A stretch of DNA of 64,000 nucleotides, from NCBI RefSeq assembly GCF_947496775.1, contig NZ_CANMDU010000012.1, positions 43,203-107,202 of the forward strand, written 5' to 3'. A program made the translations under genes and the position numbers. The notes under the pieces were generated by a model. That model worked only from the letters and a program-made list of their open reading frames with translations, did not search any database and was not told the origin of the DNA. This DNA is from an uncultured Maribacter sp. (GTDB lineage Bacteria > Bacteroidota > Bacteroidia > Flavobacteriales > Flavobacteriaceae). Shown here in pieces: positions 53,280 through 61,586 of the stretch (the first letter of the stretch is position 1; each line of letters starts with the position of its first letter).

Positions 53280-54317
53280 TTACACCATTTGCAGTGCTTT
53301 TTTTAGAGCTTCTGACAAAAAACCGCCTTCCATAATTTTTTCTCTAGTCTCTGCGACATTATCTGTCATCTCTTTATACTCTTCTGTACTAAGATTTCTT
53401 AACTTTTCATCTACCTCTTCTAAAGTATTAATAGCTATACCCAATTTGTTAGAAGTAATAAATTTCGCTATTGCCGCTTTTTTCCAAACTAAAATAGGCA
53501 AACCACATAATATATATAAAGAAGTTTTATGAGGATTATTATACAAAAGGTATTTACCAAAATCCCCTGCGCATTCCTCTACAGAATTTCCATTCCAAAC
53601 TAACCCAAAATTTCCTTTAATTTTCTTTACAACTTCGTCCGGAGAAAATACTCCTTGATATTTTATAACCGAATTTTCGGAATTAACTTCATTTTTCTGA
53701 AAACCATTTCCGTATAATTTTAAAGCAAAATTTCGATTTTTAAAATTATCCATTTCGTAAATAAAAGCGCTCTTTTCTTTTCCTAAACCTCCTGCAAAAA
53801 CAATTTCATATTTCTCATTTTTTTTAATCAAACCTGTTTCTAAAGAGGTATCAAAAGACATGTAATCAAAAAGATACAATGGAACAATTTTACCATTATA
53901 CCCATTAGTTATAAACCATTTTTTCATTTCGTCATTATGAACTATTAAAACATCGGCCTTAGAAAATTTTTGCATTTCTTTTTTAATGTTCTTTGTCTTT
54001 CCCATTAAGGTTTTTACGTCATGCACAATTAAAATTACTTTACACCCTTTAATTCTTGCAACATTTGTTACATACCCATAAAATTTACTTAGAGGATACT
54101 GCATTGCCAATACAGATTTTCTAGGTAACCATAGTAAACCCTTGGTAATACCAAAAAAACTAATTATTGCGCCTATAGCCGAACTAGCATGTGTAGTTTG
54201 TTTAAATCCTAAGTTCTTAAAGCCGTTCTTTGCCATAACAACCTCACAATCGGTTTTAGGCTTAGATGCGGCATTATTGCTAGATTTATAGTTCCGAGAA
54301 ATGTAAAATAAGCTCAT
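53280..54317 (-). CDS. Glycosyltransferase, probable galactofuranosyltransferase
   Basis: 345 aa, a GT-B type transferase: VILIVHDVKTL, KADVLIVHNDEMKKWFITNGY, YEIVFAGGLGKEKSAF, NFGLVWNGNSVEECAGDFGKYLLYNNPHKTSLYILCGLPILVWKKAAIAKF. The last block matches beta-1,6-galactofuranosyltransferase-like proteins. It is divergent from glf, which makes UDP-galactofuranose, the donor such an enzyme would need. The functional name is inferred from this pairing. Confidence 0.7.
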   Translation of the reverse strand: MSLFYISRNYKSSNNAASKPKTDCEVVMAKNGFKNLGFKQTTHASSAIGAIISFFGITKGLLWLPRKSVLAMQYPLSKFYGYVTNVARIKGCKVILIVHDVKTLMGKTKNIKKEMQKFSKADVLIVHNDEMKKWFITNGYNGKIVPLYLFDYMSFDTSLETGLIKKNEKYEIVFAGGLGKEKSAFIYEMDNFKNRNFALKLYGNGFQKNEVNSENSVIKYQGVFSPDEVVKKIKGNFGLVWNGNSVEECAGDFGKYLLYNNPHKTSLYILCGLPILVWKKAAIAKFITSNKLGIAINTLEEVDEKLRNLSTEEYKEMTDNVAETREKIMEGGFLSEALKKALQMV

Positions 54318-54429
54318 TAAAAAAATGGTTAGTTATAAATTCAAATATAAGTATTGCCGAAAAACTGAAGGGTTATTTACAGATAAACCTCAATCTTTTG
54401 TCTTAAATTTAACACTTTGAAAATTTAGG

Positions 54430-55551
54430 ATGAATAAAGAGAATTTAAGTACCAAAAAATACGATTATTTAATCGTTGGAGCAGGACTTTATGGTTCCGT
54501 TTTTGCACATGAAGCGCATAAAAACGGGAAGAAATGTTTAGTCATAGACCAACGAAGTCATATTGGCGGAAATACCTATTGTGAAAATATCGAAGGCATA
54601 AATGTACACAAATACGGCGCTCATATTTTCCATACTAGTAATAAAGAAATCTGGGATTATGTTAACAGTTTTGTCCCGTTTAATAGATACACTAATTCTC
54701 CAATTGCTAATTATAAAGGAAAACTTTTTAATCTTCCTTTTAATATGAATACATTTAATACATTATGGAATGTTAACACCCCTGAACAAGCTAAAGAAAT
54801 AATTAAAAAACAAACTTTAGAAGCTAACATCAAAAATCCTCAAAATTTAGAAGAACAAGCCCTTTCATTAGTTGGCAAGGATATTTATGAAACTTTTATC
54901 AAAGGTTATACAGAAAAACAATGGGGTAGAAAAGCAACAGAACTCCCTGCTTTTATTATAAAAAGGCTACCATTAAGATTTACATTTGACAATAATTATT
55001 TTAACGATATTTATCAAGGTATTCCCATAGGAGGTTATAATAAATTAACCGAAGGGTTATTAAATGATATAGAAGTTAGACTAAACACTAATTTCTATGC
55101 GAATAAAAAAGAATTCGCCGAAATTGCGGAAACTATTGTCTTTACCGGTAAGATTGATGAATATTATGACTACTGTTATGGCAAGTTAGAATACCGCAGT
55201 TTAGATTTTAAACACAAAATTTTAGATAGTGAAAATTACCAAGGTAATGCTGTTGTAAATTATACCGAAGCTTCGATTCCCTATACTAGAATTATAGAAC
55301 ACAAACATTTTGAATTTGGAAAACAAAAGAAAACAATTATTACGGAAGAATATCCAGCAGAATGGTCTATAAAAAAAGAGCCCTACTACCCTATTAATGA
55401 CTTTAAAAACACATCTATTTATAAAAAATACAAACAAAAATCTCTTGAAAGCAATGTAATTTTTGGAGGAAGACTTGCGGAATATAAATATTACGACATG
55501 CACCAAGTTATTGGTTCCGCCCTTTCCAAAACAAAAAAAATATTTAGTTAG
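54430..55551 (+). CDS. glf: UDP-galactopyranose mutase
   Basis: A flavoenzyme converting UDP-galactopyranose to UDP-galactofuranose. The FAD dinucleotide-binding motif is YLIVGAGLYGSVFAHEAHKNG (the GxGxxG-type turn), followed by IDQRSHIGGNTY. KYGAHIFHTSNKEIWDYVNSF is the hallmark histidine region, and ETFIKGYTEKQWGRKATELP is also diagnostic. 373 aa, full length. Galactofuranose is therefore expected in the surface glycan of this organism. Confidence 0.96.
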   Translation: MNKENLSTKKYDYLIVGAGLYGSVFAHEAHKNGKKCLVIDQRSHIGGNTYCENIEGINVHKYGAHIFHTSNKEIWDYVNSFVPFNRYTNSPIANYKGKLFNLPFNMNTFNTLWNVNTPEQAKEIIKKQTLEANIKNPQNLEEQALSLVGKDIYETFIKGYTEKQWGRKATELPAFIIKRLPLRFTFDNNYFNDIYQGIPIGGYNKLTEGLLNDIEVRLNTNFYANKKEFAEIAETIVFTGKIDEYYDYCYGKLEYRSLDFKHKILDSENYQGNAVVNYTEASIPYTRIIEHKHFEFGKQKKTIITEEYPAEWSIKKEPYYPINDFKNTSIYKKYKQKSLESNVIFGGRLAEYKYYDMHQVIGSALSKTKKIFS

Positions 55552-55727
55552 TAATTAATATAGCCGTTGAAAAATTAAAAAAAGCTCGTAATCTTTTATT
55601 TGTAAGAATATTACATTGTAATTTTATACTTTTTTATTTTCTCATACGTTATATAGAAAGATTGATTTTAAAAAAAGCGCAACCTTTATAAAAATCCGAA
55701 TCTAATAATTAGATTAATTTAAGAATA

Positions 55728-56525
55728 ATGCCAAACAACAGTAAAGAAAAACTTTCCGCTTTAATTATTACATATAATGAAATAGGATATATTGAAAAAT
55801 GTATTAATTCTGTTTCATTTGCCGATGAGATAATAGTGGTAGATTCTTATAGTACAGATGGCACTTACGAGTTTTTAGTTGATCACCCTAAGGTAAAGGT
55901 AATTCAACATCCATTTTCAAATTTTACAGCGCAAAAAGCATTTACTTTAAAACAAGCTGCTAATGACTGGGTATTGTTTTTAGATGCAGATGAAGTTGTT
56001 ACCGAAGAATTGGAGTTAGAAATTGCAAATACAATAAATTCTGACCGTAGTGAAGTTGCGTATTGGTTTTATAGAAAATTTATGTTTCAAGACCAAGTGT
56101 TAAATTTTAGTGGTTGGCAAACGGATAAGAACTATCGTCTTTTTAGAAAGAGTAAAGCGCAATTTTCTGATAAAAAAATAGTACATGAAACCTTAGAAGT
56201 AGAGGGCACATCTGGAATATTAAATAATAAATTAACCCACTACTGCTACAAAAATTACAAAGACTACAAAGGTAAAATGCTGAAGTACGGTAAACTAAAA
56301 GCTAAAGAAGCTTTTTACCGCGAAAAAAAATTCACTTATTTCTTGTTAGCTGTAAAACCTCTTTGGAAATTTTTTAACCATTATTTTTTACGCTTAGGTT
56401 TCTTAGATGGTAAAAAAGGAATTACAATCTCTTATTTAAACGCTTTAGGTGTTTTGGAATACTGTAAAGAATTAAAAAGATTAGAGAAAAAGAATGAGCT
56501 TGCATATTACTTAGTAATGCCATAA
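55728..56525 (+). CDS. Family 2 glycosyltransferase, LOS-core (WaaE/KdtX) type
   Basis: 265 aa, GT-A fold: LSALIITYNEIGYIEKCINSVSFADEIIVVDSYSTDGT, then the metal motif VLFLDADEVVTEEL (DAD). NYRLFRKSKAQFSDKKIVHETLEV matches the LPS-core beta-glucosyltransferase group. The last 19 bases overlap the convergent glycosyltransferase gene. It probably works in lipooligosaccharide core synthesis. Confidence 0.85.
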   Translation: MPNNSKEKLSALIITYNEIGYIEKCINSVSFADEIIVVDSYSTDGTYEFLVDHPKVKVIQHPFSNFTAQKAFTLKQAANDWVLFLDADEVVTEELELEIANTINSDRSEVAYWFYRKFMFQDQVLNFSGWQTDKNYRLFRKSKAQFSDKKIVHETLEVEGTSGILNNKLTHYCYKNYKDYKGKMLKYGKLKAKEAFYREKKFTYFLLAVKPLWKFFNHYFLRLGFLDGKKGITISYLNALGVLEYCKELKRLEKKNELAYYLVMP

Positions 56526-57325
56526 TGCGTCCAAACTAATTTCTTATTTCTAGTTTCTTTACGAATACCCTGATTCTTTTCTATAGATTCTGGAGTTTTA
56601 TACCCTCTTTTATGGTCTAAATGCACACATACCGCACTATAGCGCAATTGCTTAGATTTTATTCCAAAGTTAAATAAGCGCTCTCCTAGTTCTCTATCTT
56701 GCCCCCCATATTGCATTCTTTCATCAAAACCATTAACATTTACAATGTCTTTCTTCCACCCAGAAGAATTATGTCCATTCCAACTAGCATTCGTAGGTGT
56801 AACTGTATTGAATATTTTAGATATCCATCCTTTAGCAGTAAGTTTTTTATTTTTGAACGTTTTTGGTATACCCATTTCCATGAGCCATTCTATATTAAAG
56901 CAATTTTGTTTTTTTATATCTTCCGCTGTAATAGCTTTAGAAATATTCATAGGTAACATATAATACCCACCAGAAATAAAATAACCAGGTTGTTTATTTA
57001 TATAATGTACTTGTACAAAATCTTCCCTAGGAATACAATCGCCATCTGTCATTATTATGTATTCCGAATTACAGGCTACAACAGCTTTATTTAATATTCT
57101 AGATTTTTGAAAACCCTCATCTTCTTGCCATACATGTACTATTGGATAAAATACTTCTTTAGACATGCTTTCCAACAACTCTTTAGTTTTTGGACCAGAA
57201 CCATCATCAGCTATTACAACTTCAAAATTCTTAAATGTTTGGCTATTAAATCCCAATAATACTTTGCGCAGCCAGTCTTCAGAATTATATGTACTTACTA
57301 TTATTGAAATTTGAATATTTTTCAT
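56507..57325 (-). CDS. Family 2 glycosyltransferase with galactosyltransferase-like C-terminus
   Basis: 272 aa, ISIIVSTYNSEDWLRKVLLGFNSQ, VVIADDGSGPKTKE, and IIMTDGDCIPREDF (the DGD metal motif). The C-terminal WNGHNSSGWKKDIVNVNGFDERMQYGGQDRELGERLFNFG resembles the galactosyltransferase 7C region. It is convergent with the previous gene. The acceptor and donor are unknown. Confidence 0.85.
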   Translation of the reverse strand: MKNIQISIIVSTYNSEDWLRKVLLGFNSQTFKNFEVVIADDGSGPKTKELLESMSKEVFYPIVHVWQEDEGFQKSRILNKAVVACNSEYIIMTDGDCIPREDFVQVHYINKQPGYFISGGYYMLPMNISKAITAEDIKKQNCFNIEWLMEMGIPKTFKNKKLTAKGWISKIFNTVTPTNASWNGHNSSGWKKDIVNVNGFDERMQYGGQDRELGERLFNFGIKSKQLRYSAVCVHLDHKRGYKTPESIEKNQGIRKETRNKKLVWTHYGITK

Positions 57326-57506
57326 AAACTATTATAAGTTATGTGCAAAAATATAAAACTATTATCTTATCTTATATACAATTTTCGTTTATACCCGTTT
57401 GTCTAAAGTTTTACTGCCTCTATATTCTCTAAATTCTTAGATTTTCTTTGTTATCTTTATCCTCTTTAAGAAAAACAGATTAACACCTATCATACTCTTT
57501 GTTAAA

Positions 57507-58418
57507 ATGGCTTATTCGTTACGAAAATTAAGATTAGCAATTATTAAAAAAATGCAATTCTTACCTATAAAATTATATCTAGAAAGTTATTATGAATACT
57601 ATGTTGGAAAAAAACTAGACTTAGACAACCCAATAGAATTTAATCAAAAACTACAATGGCTAAAAGCCTATTATAGAGTTCCTCTTTTAACACAATTGGT
57701 GGATAAGTATGAAGTTAGAGAATATGTACAAAAAACCGTTGGAGTAAAATATTTAAATGAACTAATCAAAGTATATAGCAAAACCAGTGAAGTTAGTTTT
57801 GACGAATTACCCCAACAATTTGTAATAAAGGCTGTTCATGGATATCACTTTAACCTAATTGTAGAAAACAAAGACGAATTAAACAAAATAAAATCTAAAT
57901 TATTGATGACTAAATGGATGTCTAAAAATCAATATACCAGAGGAGGATTAGAATGGGCTTATAAAAACGTTACCCCAAAATTAATCGCAGAAAAGTATCT
58001 TTCGGAAATGGGAAAAGCATCCATTAACGATTATAAATTCTTCTGTTTTAATGGGGAACCTAAATTTATACAAGTAGATTTAGACCGTACTATTGAACAT
58101 TTACGGTGTTTCTACGATTTAGGTTGGAATAAGATAGAAGGTTTAACAACAAAAGGTATTAAGGAATATAAAGAAACCCTCGAGAAACCAAAAAATTATG
58201 ACGAAATGGTAGCTGTAGCTACCAAACTAGCAAACAAATTTCCTTTTGTGAGAGTGGATTTATATAATATAAATGGGAATATTTTATTTGGAGAAATGAC
58301 ATTTTATCCTACGGATGGAAGAATGGATTTTGAACCAGATGAATACAATACTACTTTTGGAGATTACATAACATTACCTAGTATTCCAAAAGGTCAAAAA
58401 TATATCACCCGTTTATAA
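57507..58418 (+). CDS. TupA-like ATP-grasp protein
   Basis: 303 aa: PIEFNQKLQWLKAYYRVPLLTQLVDKYEVREYV, FVIKAVHGYHFNLIV, LIAEKYLSEMGKASINDYKFFCFNGEPKFIQVD and FPFVRVDLYNINGNILFGEMTFYPTDG are the ATP-grasp blocks of the TupA family. That family occurs in teichuronopeptide and surface-polysaccharide loci and is thought to attach amino acids or similar groups to glycans. It is 12 bp before a glycosyltransferase gene. Confidence 0.85.
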   Translation: MAYSLRKLRLAIIKKMQFLPIKLYLESYYEYYVGKKLDLDNPIEFNQKLQWLKAYYRVPLLTQLVDKYEVREYVQKTVGVKYLNELIKVYSKTSEVSFDELPQQFVIKAVHGYHFNLIVENKDELNKIKSKLLMTKWMSKNQYTRGGLEWAYKNVTPKLIAEKYLSEMGKASINDYKFFCFNGEPKFIQVDLDRTIEHLRCFYDLGWNKIEGLTTKGIKEYKETLEKPKNYDEMVAVATKLANKFPFVRVDLYNINGNILFGEMTFYPTDGRMDFEPDEYNTTFGDYITLPSIPKGQKYITRL

Positions 58419-58429
58419 ATATAATTGAG

Positions 58430-59266
58430 ATGAAAGTAATAAAAGAACTTCCTCTTTCCATATTACATAGTTGCAAATTATCGTTAATATCTGGAACTTC
58501 AAAAAAAATATTGAGTAAAGAAAAACTGCCTGTTGTTGTTTCTTTAACATCAATAGAACCGAGATTAAAAACTCTACATTTAGTAATAAAAAGCCTCATA
58601 AAACAGGAGGAGTTACCGCAAAAAATTATTCTTTGGCTTAATAATGATTTAAAACCGAAAGTACCCAAATCCCTACTTAAATTACAGTCGAGCTTATTTG
58701 AAATTAGATATTCCGAGTTAAACTGTTCGCACAGAAAACTTATACATACGCTAGATCTTTTTCCAAATAAGATTATTGTTACTTGTGATGATGATTTAAT
58801 TTATAGAAAAGAATGGTTATCATTATTATTCAAAGCACATAAAAAAAACCCTAATGTAGTTATTGGAAACAAAACCGTACATATAAACCATGATGCATCT
58901 AGTAATCCTCTCCCTTTTAAAAACTGGAGACAGCCTTTAAATAATATTATTAACCCAAAATCCTTTTTGCCAATTGGAGCTTGGGGTGTTCTTTACCCTC
59001 CTAATTCTTTAAACCAAAAAGTTACAGATGTAGAATTATTCTTAAAATTAGCACCAAAAGCTGATGATTTATGGTTTAAAGCTATGTCTCTTTTAAATAA
59101 AACAAATAGCATAGAAGCAAAAGAAAAAGCCAGAGAACCAATACCTATAATAGGTTCTCAAAAAGTATCATTAAAAAAAGATAACATTGGGAAGGATAAA
59201 AATACTACCCAATGGATTAATCTGTCAAATCATTTTAATTTGGCAAGCTTAATCCTTACAAAATAA
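58430..59266 (+). CDS. Glycosyltransferase, GT2-like
   Basis: 278 aa: LPVVVSLTSIEPRLKTLHLVIKSLIKQEELPQKIILWL, then KIIVTCDDDLIYRKEWLSLLFKAHKKNPNVVIGN with a DDD metal site, and PIGAWGVLYPPNSL. This is the family seen in flavobacterial surface-glycan loci; the acceptor is unknown. Twelve bases after the TupA-like gene and 10 before tsaC. Confidence 0.78.
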   Translation: MKVIKELPLSILHSCKLSLISGTSKKILSKEKLPVVVSLTSIEPRLKTLHLVIKSLIKQEELPQKIILWLNNDLKPKVPKSLLKLQSSLFEIRYSELNCSHRKLIHTLDLFPNKIIVTCDDDLIYRKEWLSLLFKAHKKNPNVVIGNKTVHINHDASSNPLPFKNWRQPLNNIINPKSFLPIGAWGVLYPPNSLNQKVTDVELFLKLAPKADDLWFKAMSLLNKTNSIEAKEKAREPIPIIGSQKVSLKKDNIGKDKNTTQWINLSNHFNLASLILTK

Positions 59267-59276
59267 AAAATGTAAA

Positions 59277-59837
59277 TTGACACAAGAAATAAACAAAGCG
59301 ATTGAAATTTTACAAAACGGCGGAATCATTCTCTACCCTACAGATACGGTATGGGGAATAGGTTGTGATGCCACAAATGTAGAGGCAGTAAAAAAAGTAT
59401 ACGCACTTAAACAAAGAGAAGATAGCAAAGCTTTAATTTGCTTAGTGGCCCATGATGGCATGTTAGAACGTCATATTGAAAATGTACCAGATTTAGCTTA
59501 CGACATTATTGATTTAGCTACCAAACCCACCACTATAATTTACGACCAGCCCAAAGGCATTGCTAAAAATTTAATTGCAGAAGATAACACTTTAGCCATT
59601 AGAATAGCCTCTGATAAATTTTGTCAATACTTAATAAACAAATTTAAAAAACCTATAGTTTCTACATCTGCAAACGTTTCTGGTAAACCGACTCCTAAAA
59701 GCAGAAATGAAATTAGCAATGTAATTTTAAAAGGTGTAGACTATATTGTAGATTTGCATCCTGAACAAAATTTTGGATCTCCATCTTCTATCATTAAATT
59801 AAGTAATGACGGAAAGGTAAAGGTGATTCGCGAATAA
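59277..59837 (+). CDS. tsaC: L-threonylcarbamoyladenylate synthase (Sua5/YrdC/TsaC family)
   Basis: Makes threonylcarbamoyl-AMP for the t6A37 modification of tRNA. The YrdC-fold motifs are GGIILYPTDTVWGIGCDATN, VYALKQREDSKALICLV and PIVSTSANVSGKPTPKS. 186 aa, the short TsaC form without the Sua5 C-terminal domain. It starts at TTG (59277). Two bases separate it from cca, and both genes act on tRNA. Confidence 0.92.
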   Translation: MTQEINKAIEILQNGGIILYPTDTVWGIGCDATNVEAVKKVYALKQREDSKALICLVAHDGMLERHIENVPDLAYDIIDLATKPTTIIYDQPKGIAKNLIAEDNTLAIRIASDKFCQYLINKFKKPIVSTSANVSGKPTPKSRNEISNVILKGVDYIVDLHPEQNFGSPSSIIKLSNDGKVKVIRE

Positions 59838-59839
59838 AA

Positions 59840-61267
59840 ATGCAAGAAAACTACACCAAGGCCTTACAAGACCCTATTTTTAAAATATTAATGGAAGCTT
59901 CAGAGTCCTTATCTCTTGAAGTTTATGTAATAGGTGGTTTCGTTCGGGATTTTGTATTACAAAGAGGAACTCCAAAAGACATAGATATTGTAGCAGTAGG
60001 AAGCGGTATTGAACTTGCAAAAAAAGTAGCTTCTTTATTGCCAAATAGCCCCCAAGTTTCGGTATTTAAGAATTTTGGTACCGCCATGATTAAATACAAA
60101 AATTTAGAATTAGAATTTGTTGGTGCTAGAAAAGAAAGCTACCATAGAGACAGTCGTAAACCTGTGGTAGAGAATGGAACATTAGAGGACGATCAAAAAA
60201 GGCGAGATTTTACTATTAATGCTCTAGCGCTTTCTTTAAACAAAACGTCTTTTGGAAACTTAGTAGACCCTTTTTCTGGAATAAAAAACTTAGAACAAAA
60301 AAGTATACAAACACCTTTAAAACCAGGCATAACGTATTCCGATGACCCTTTACGAATGATGCGTGCCATACGTTTTGCAACCCAATTAAATTTTACAATT
60401 GAAAAAGAATCTTTAGATGCTATTACGGAACATAAAGATCGTATCCAAATCATATCTAAAGAACGTATTGTAGATGAACTACATAAAATACTAGCAAGTA
60501 AAACTCCCTCTATTGGATTAGCCTTACTACATAAAACTGGGTTATTACCTTTTATTCTTCCAGAACTTGTGGCATTACAAGGTATTGAAGAAATAGAAGG
60601 ACAAAAACATAAAGACAACTTTTGGCATACCTTAGAAGTTGTAGATAATATAGCCAAAACTACCGATAATTTATGGTTACGTTGGGCGGCATTACTACAT
60701 GATATTGGTAAAGCGCCAACCAAAAAATTTCATAAAAAAATTGGCTGGACCTTTCACGGGCATGAATTTGTAGGATCCAAAATGGTCTACAAATTGTTTA
60801 AAAGACTTCGAATGCCTTTAAACGACAAGATGAAATTTGTACAAAAAATTGTACTCATGAGTTCTCGTCCCATTGTAATATCCGAAGATTTTGTTACTGA
60901 TTCTGCTGTAAGAAGATTAATTTTTGATGCTGGCGATCATATAGAAGATCTAATGACGCTATGTGAGGCGGATATTACTACTAAGAATGCTAGAAAGCAA
61001 AAAAAATACAAAAACAACTTTAAAATTGTTCGCCAAAAAATAGTAGAAGTTGAAGAAAGAGATCAAATAAGAAACTTTCAACCTCCTATCACCGGAGAAG
61101 AAATTATGAATATTTTTGGACTACAACCTTCTAAAGAAATTGGAATTATTAAAGATGCCATTAAAGAAGCTATTTTAGAAGGCAAAATTGCAAATAGTTA
61201 TGAAGATGCTTATACCTTTATGTTACAAAAAGGAAAATCACTAGGTCTTTCAAGCACTAAACAATAG
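59840..61267 (+). CDS. cca: CCA tRNA nucleotidyltransferase with HD domain
   Basis: Adds or repairs the CCA end of tRNA. Class II nucleotidyltransferase head VIGGFVRDFVLQRGTPKDIDIVAVG (DID metal motif), DPLRMMRAIRFATQLNF and ISKERIVDELHKIL as RNA-binding or neck helices, then an HD phosphohydrolase domain (RWAALLHDIGKAPTKKF, near residue 285). 475 aa. It is co-transcribed with tsaC. Confidence 0.94.
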   Translation: MQENYTKALQDPIFKILMEASESLSLEVYVIGGFVRDFVLQRGTPKDIDIVAVGSGIELAKKVASLLPNSPQVSVFKNFGTAMIKYKNLELEFVGARKESYHRDSRKPVVENGTLEDDQKRRDFTINALALSLNKTSFGNLVDPFSGIKNLEQKSIQTPLKPGITYSDDPLRMMRAIRFATQLNFTIEKESLDAITEHKDRIQIISKERIVDELHKILASKTPSIGLALLHKTGLLPFILPELVALQGIEEIEGQKHKDNFWHTLEVVDNIAKTTDNLWLRWAALLHDIGKAPTKKFHKKIGWTFHGHEFVGSKMVYKLFKRLRMPLNDKMKFVQKIVLMSSRPIVISEDFVTDSAVRRLIFDAGDHIEDLMTLCEADITTKNARKQKKYKNNFKIVRQKIVEVEERDQIRNFQPPITGEEIMNIFGLQPSKEIGIIKDAIKEAILEGKIANSYEDAYTFMLQKGKSLGLSSTKQ

Positions 61268-61586
61268 CGTAAAATTAGTTTAAAAACCTCCTGTTTATCG
61301 TTATTTATCGATAAAAAACACTATTTATAAAAATAACAAACAACAAGATTCCCTTATTTTTGCATACACTCTTCTCTTAGGAGACCATAACTCTAATTGC
61401 TAAAAATAGCAAACTTTTATTTTGTAGGAAAAATCTATACTACAAAAAATATGCATTTCACCGATGACCCTTCTACAGCTCACAACATTTATTGAATGAA
61501 CAGTGATTGCATCTCTATATTCGTATTCAAATAAATTGGTATTTACACCCTTTGTTTCTTAACCATTAACGAATCATATTTTATTT
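61268..61586. other. 319-bp intergenic region before the giant secreted protein
   Basis: No gene-sized ORF is seen. A -7 promoter-like TATTTTTG lies at 61355-61362 without a good -33 partner. Short palindromes are present (TTTATCGATAAA; TTGCTA-AAAA-TAGCAA). The probable 5' UTR of the downstream gene is about 215 bases, long for this genome. Confidence 0.4.
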
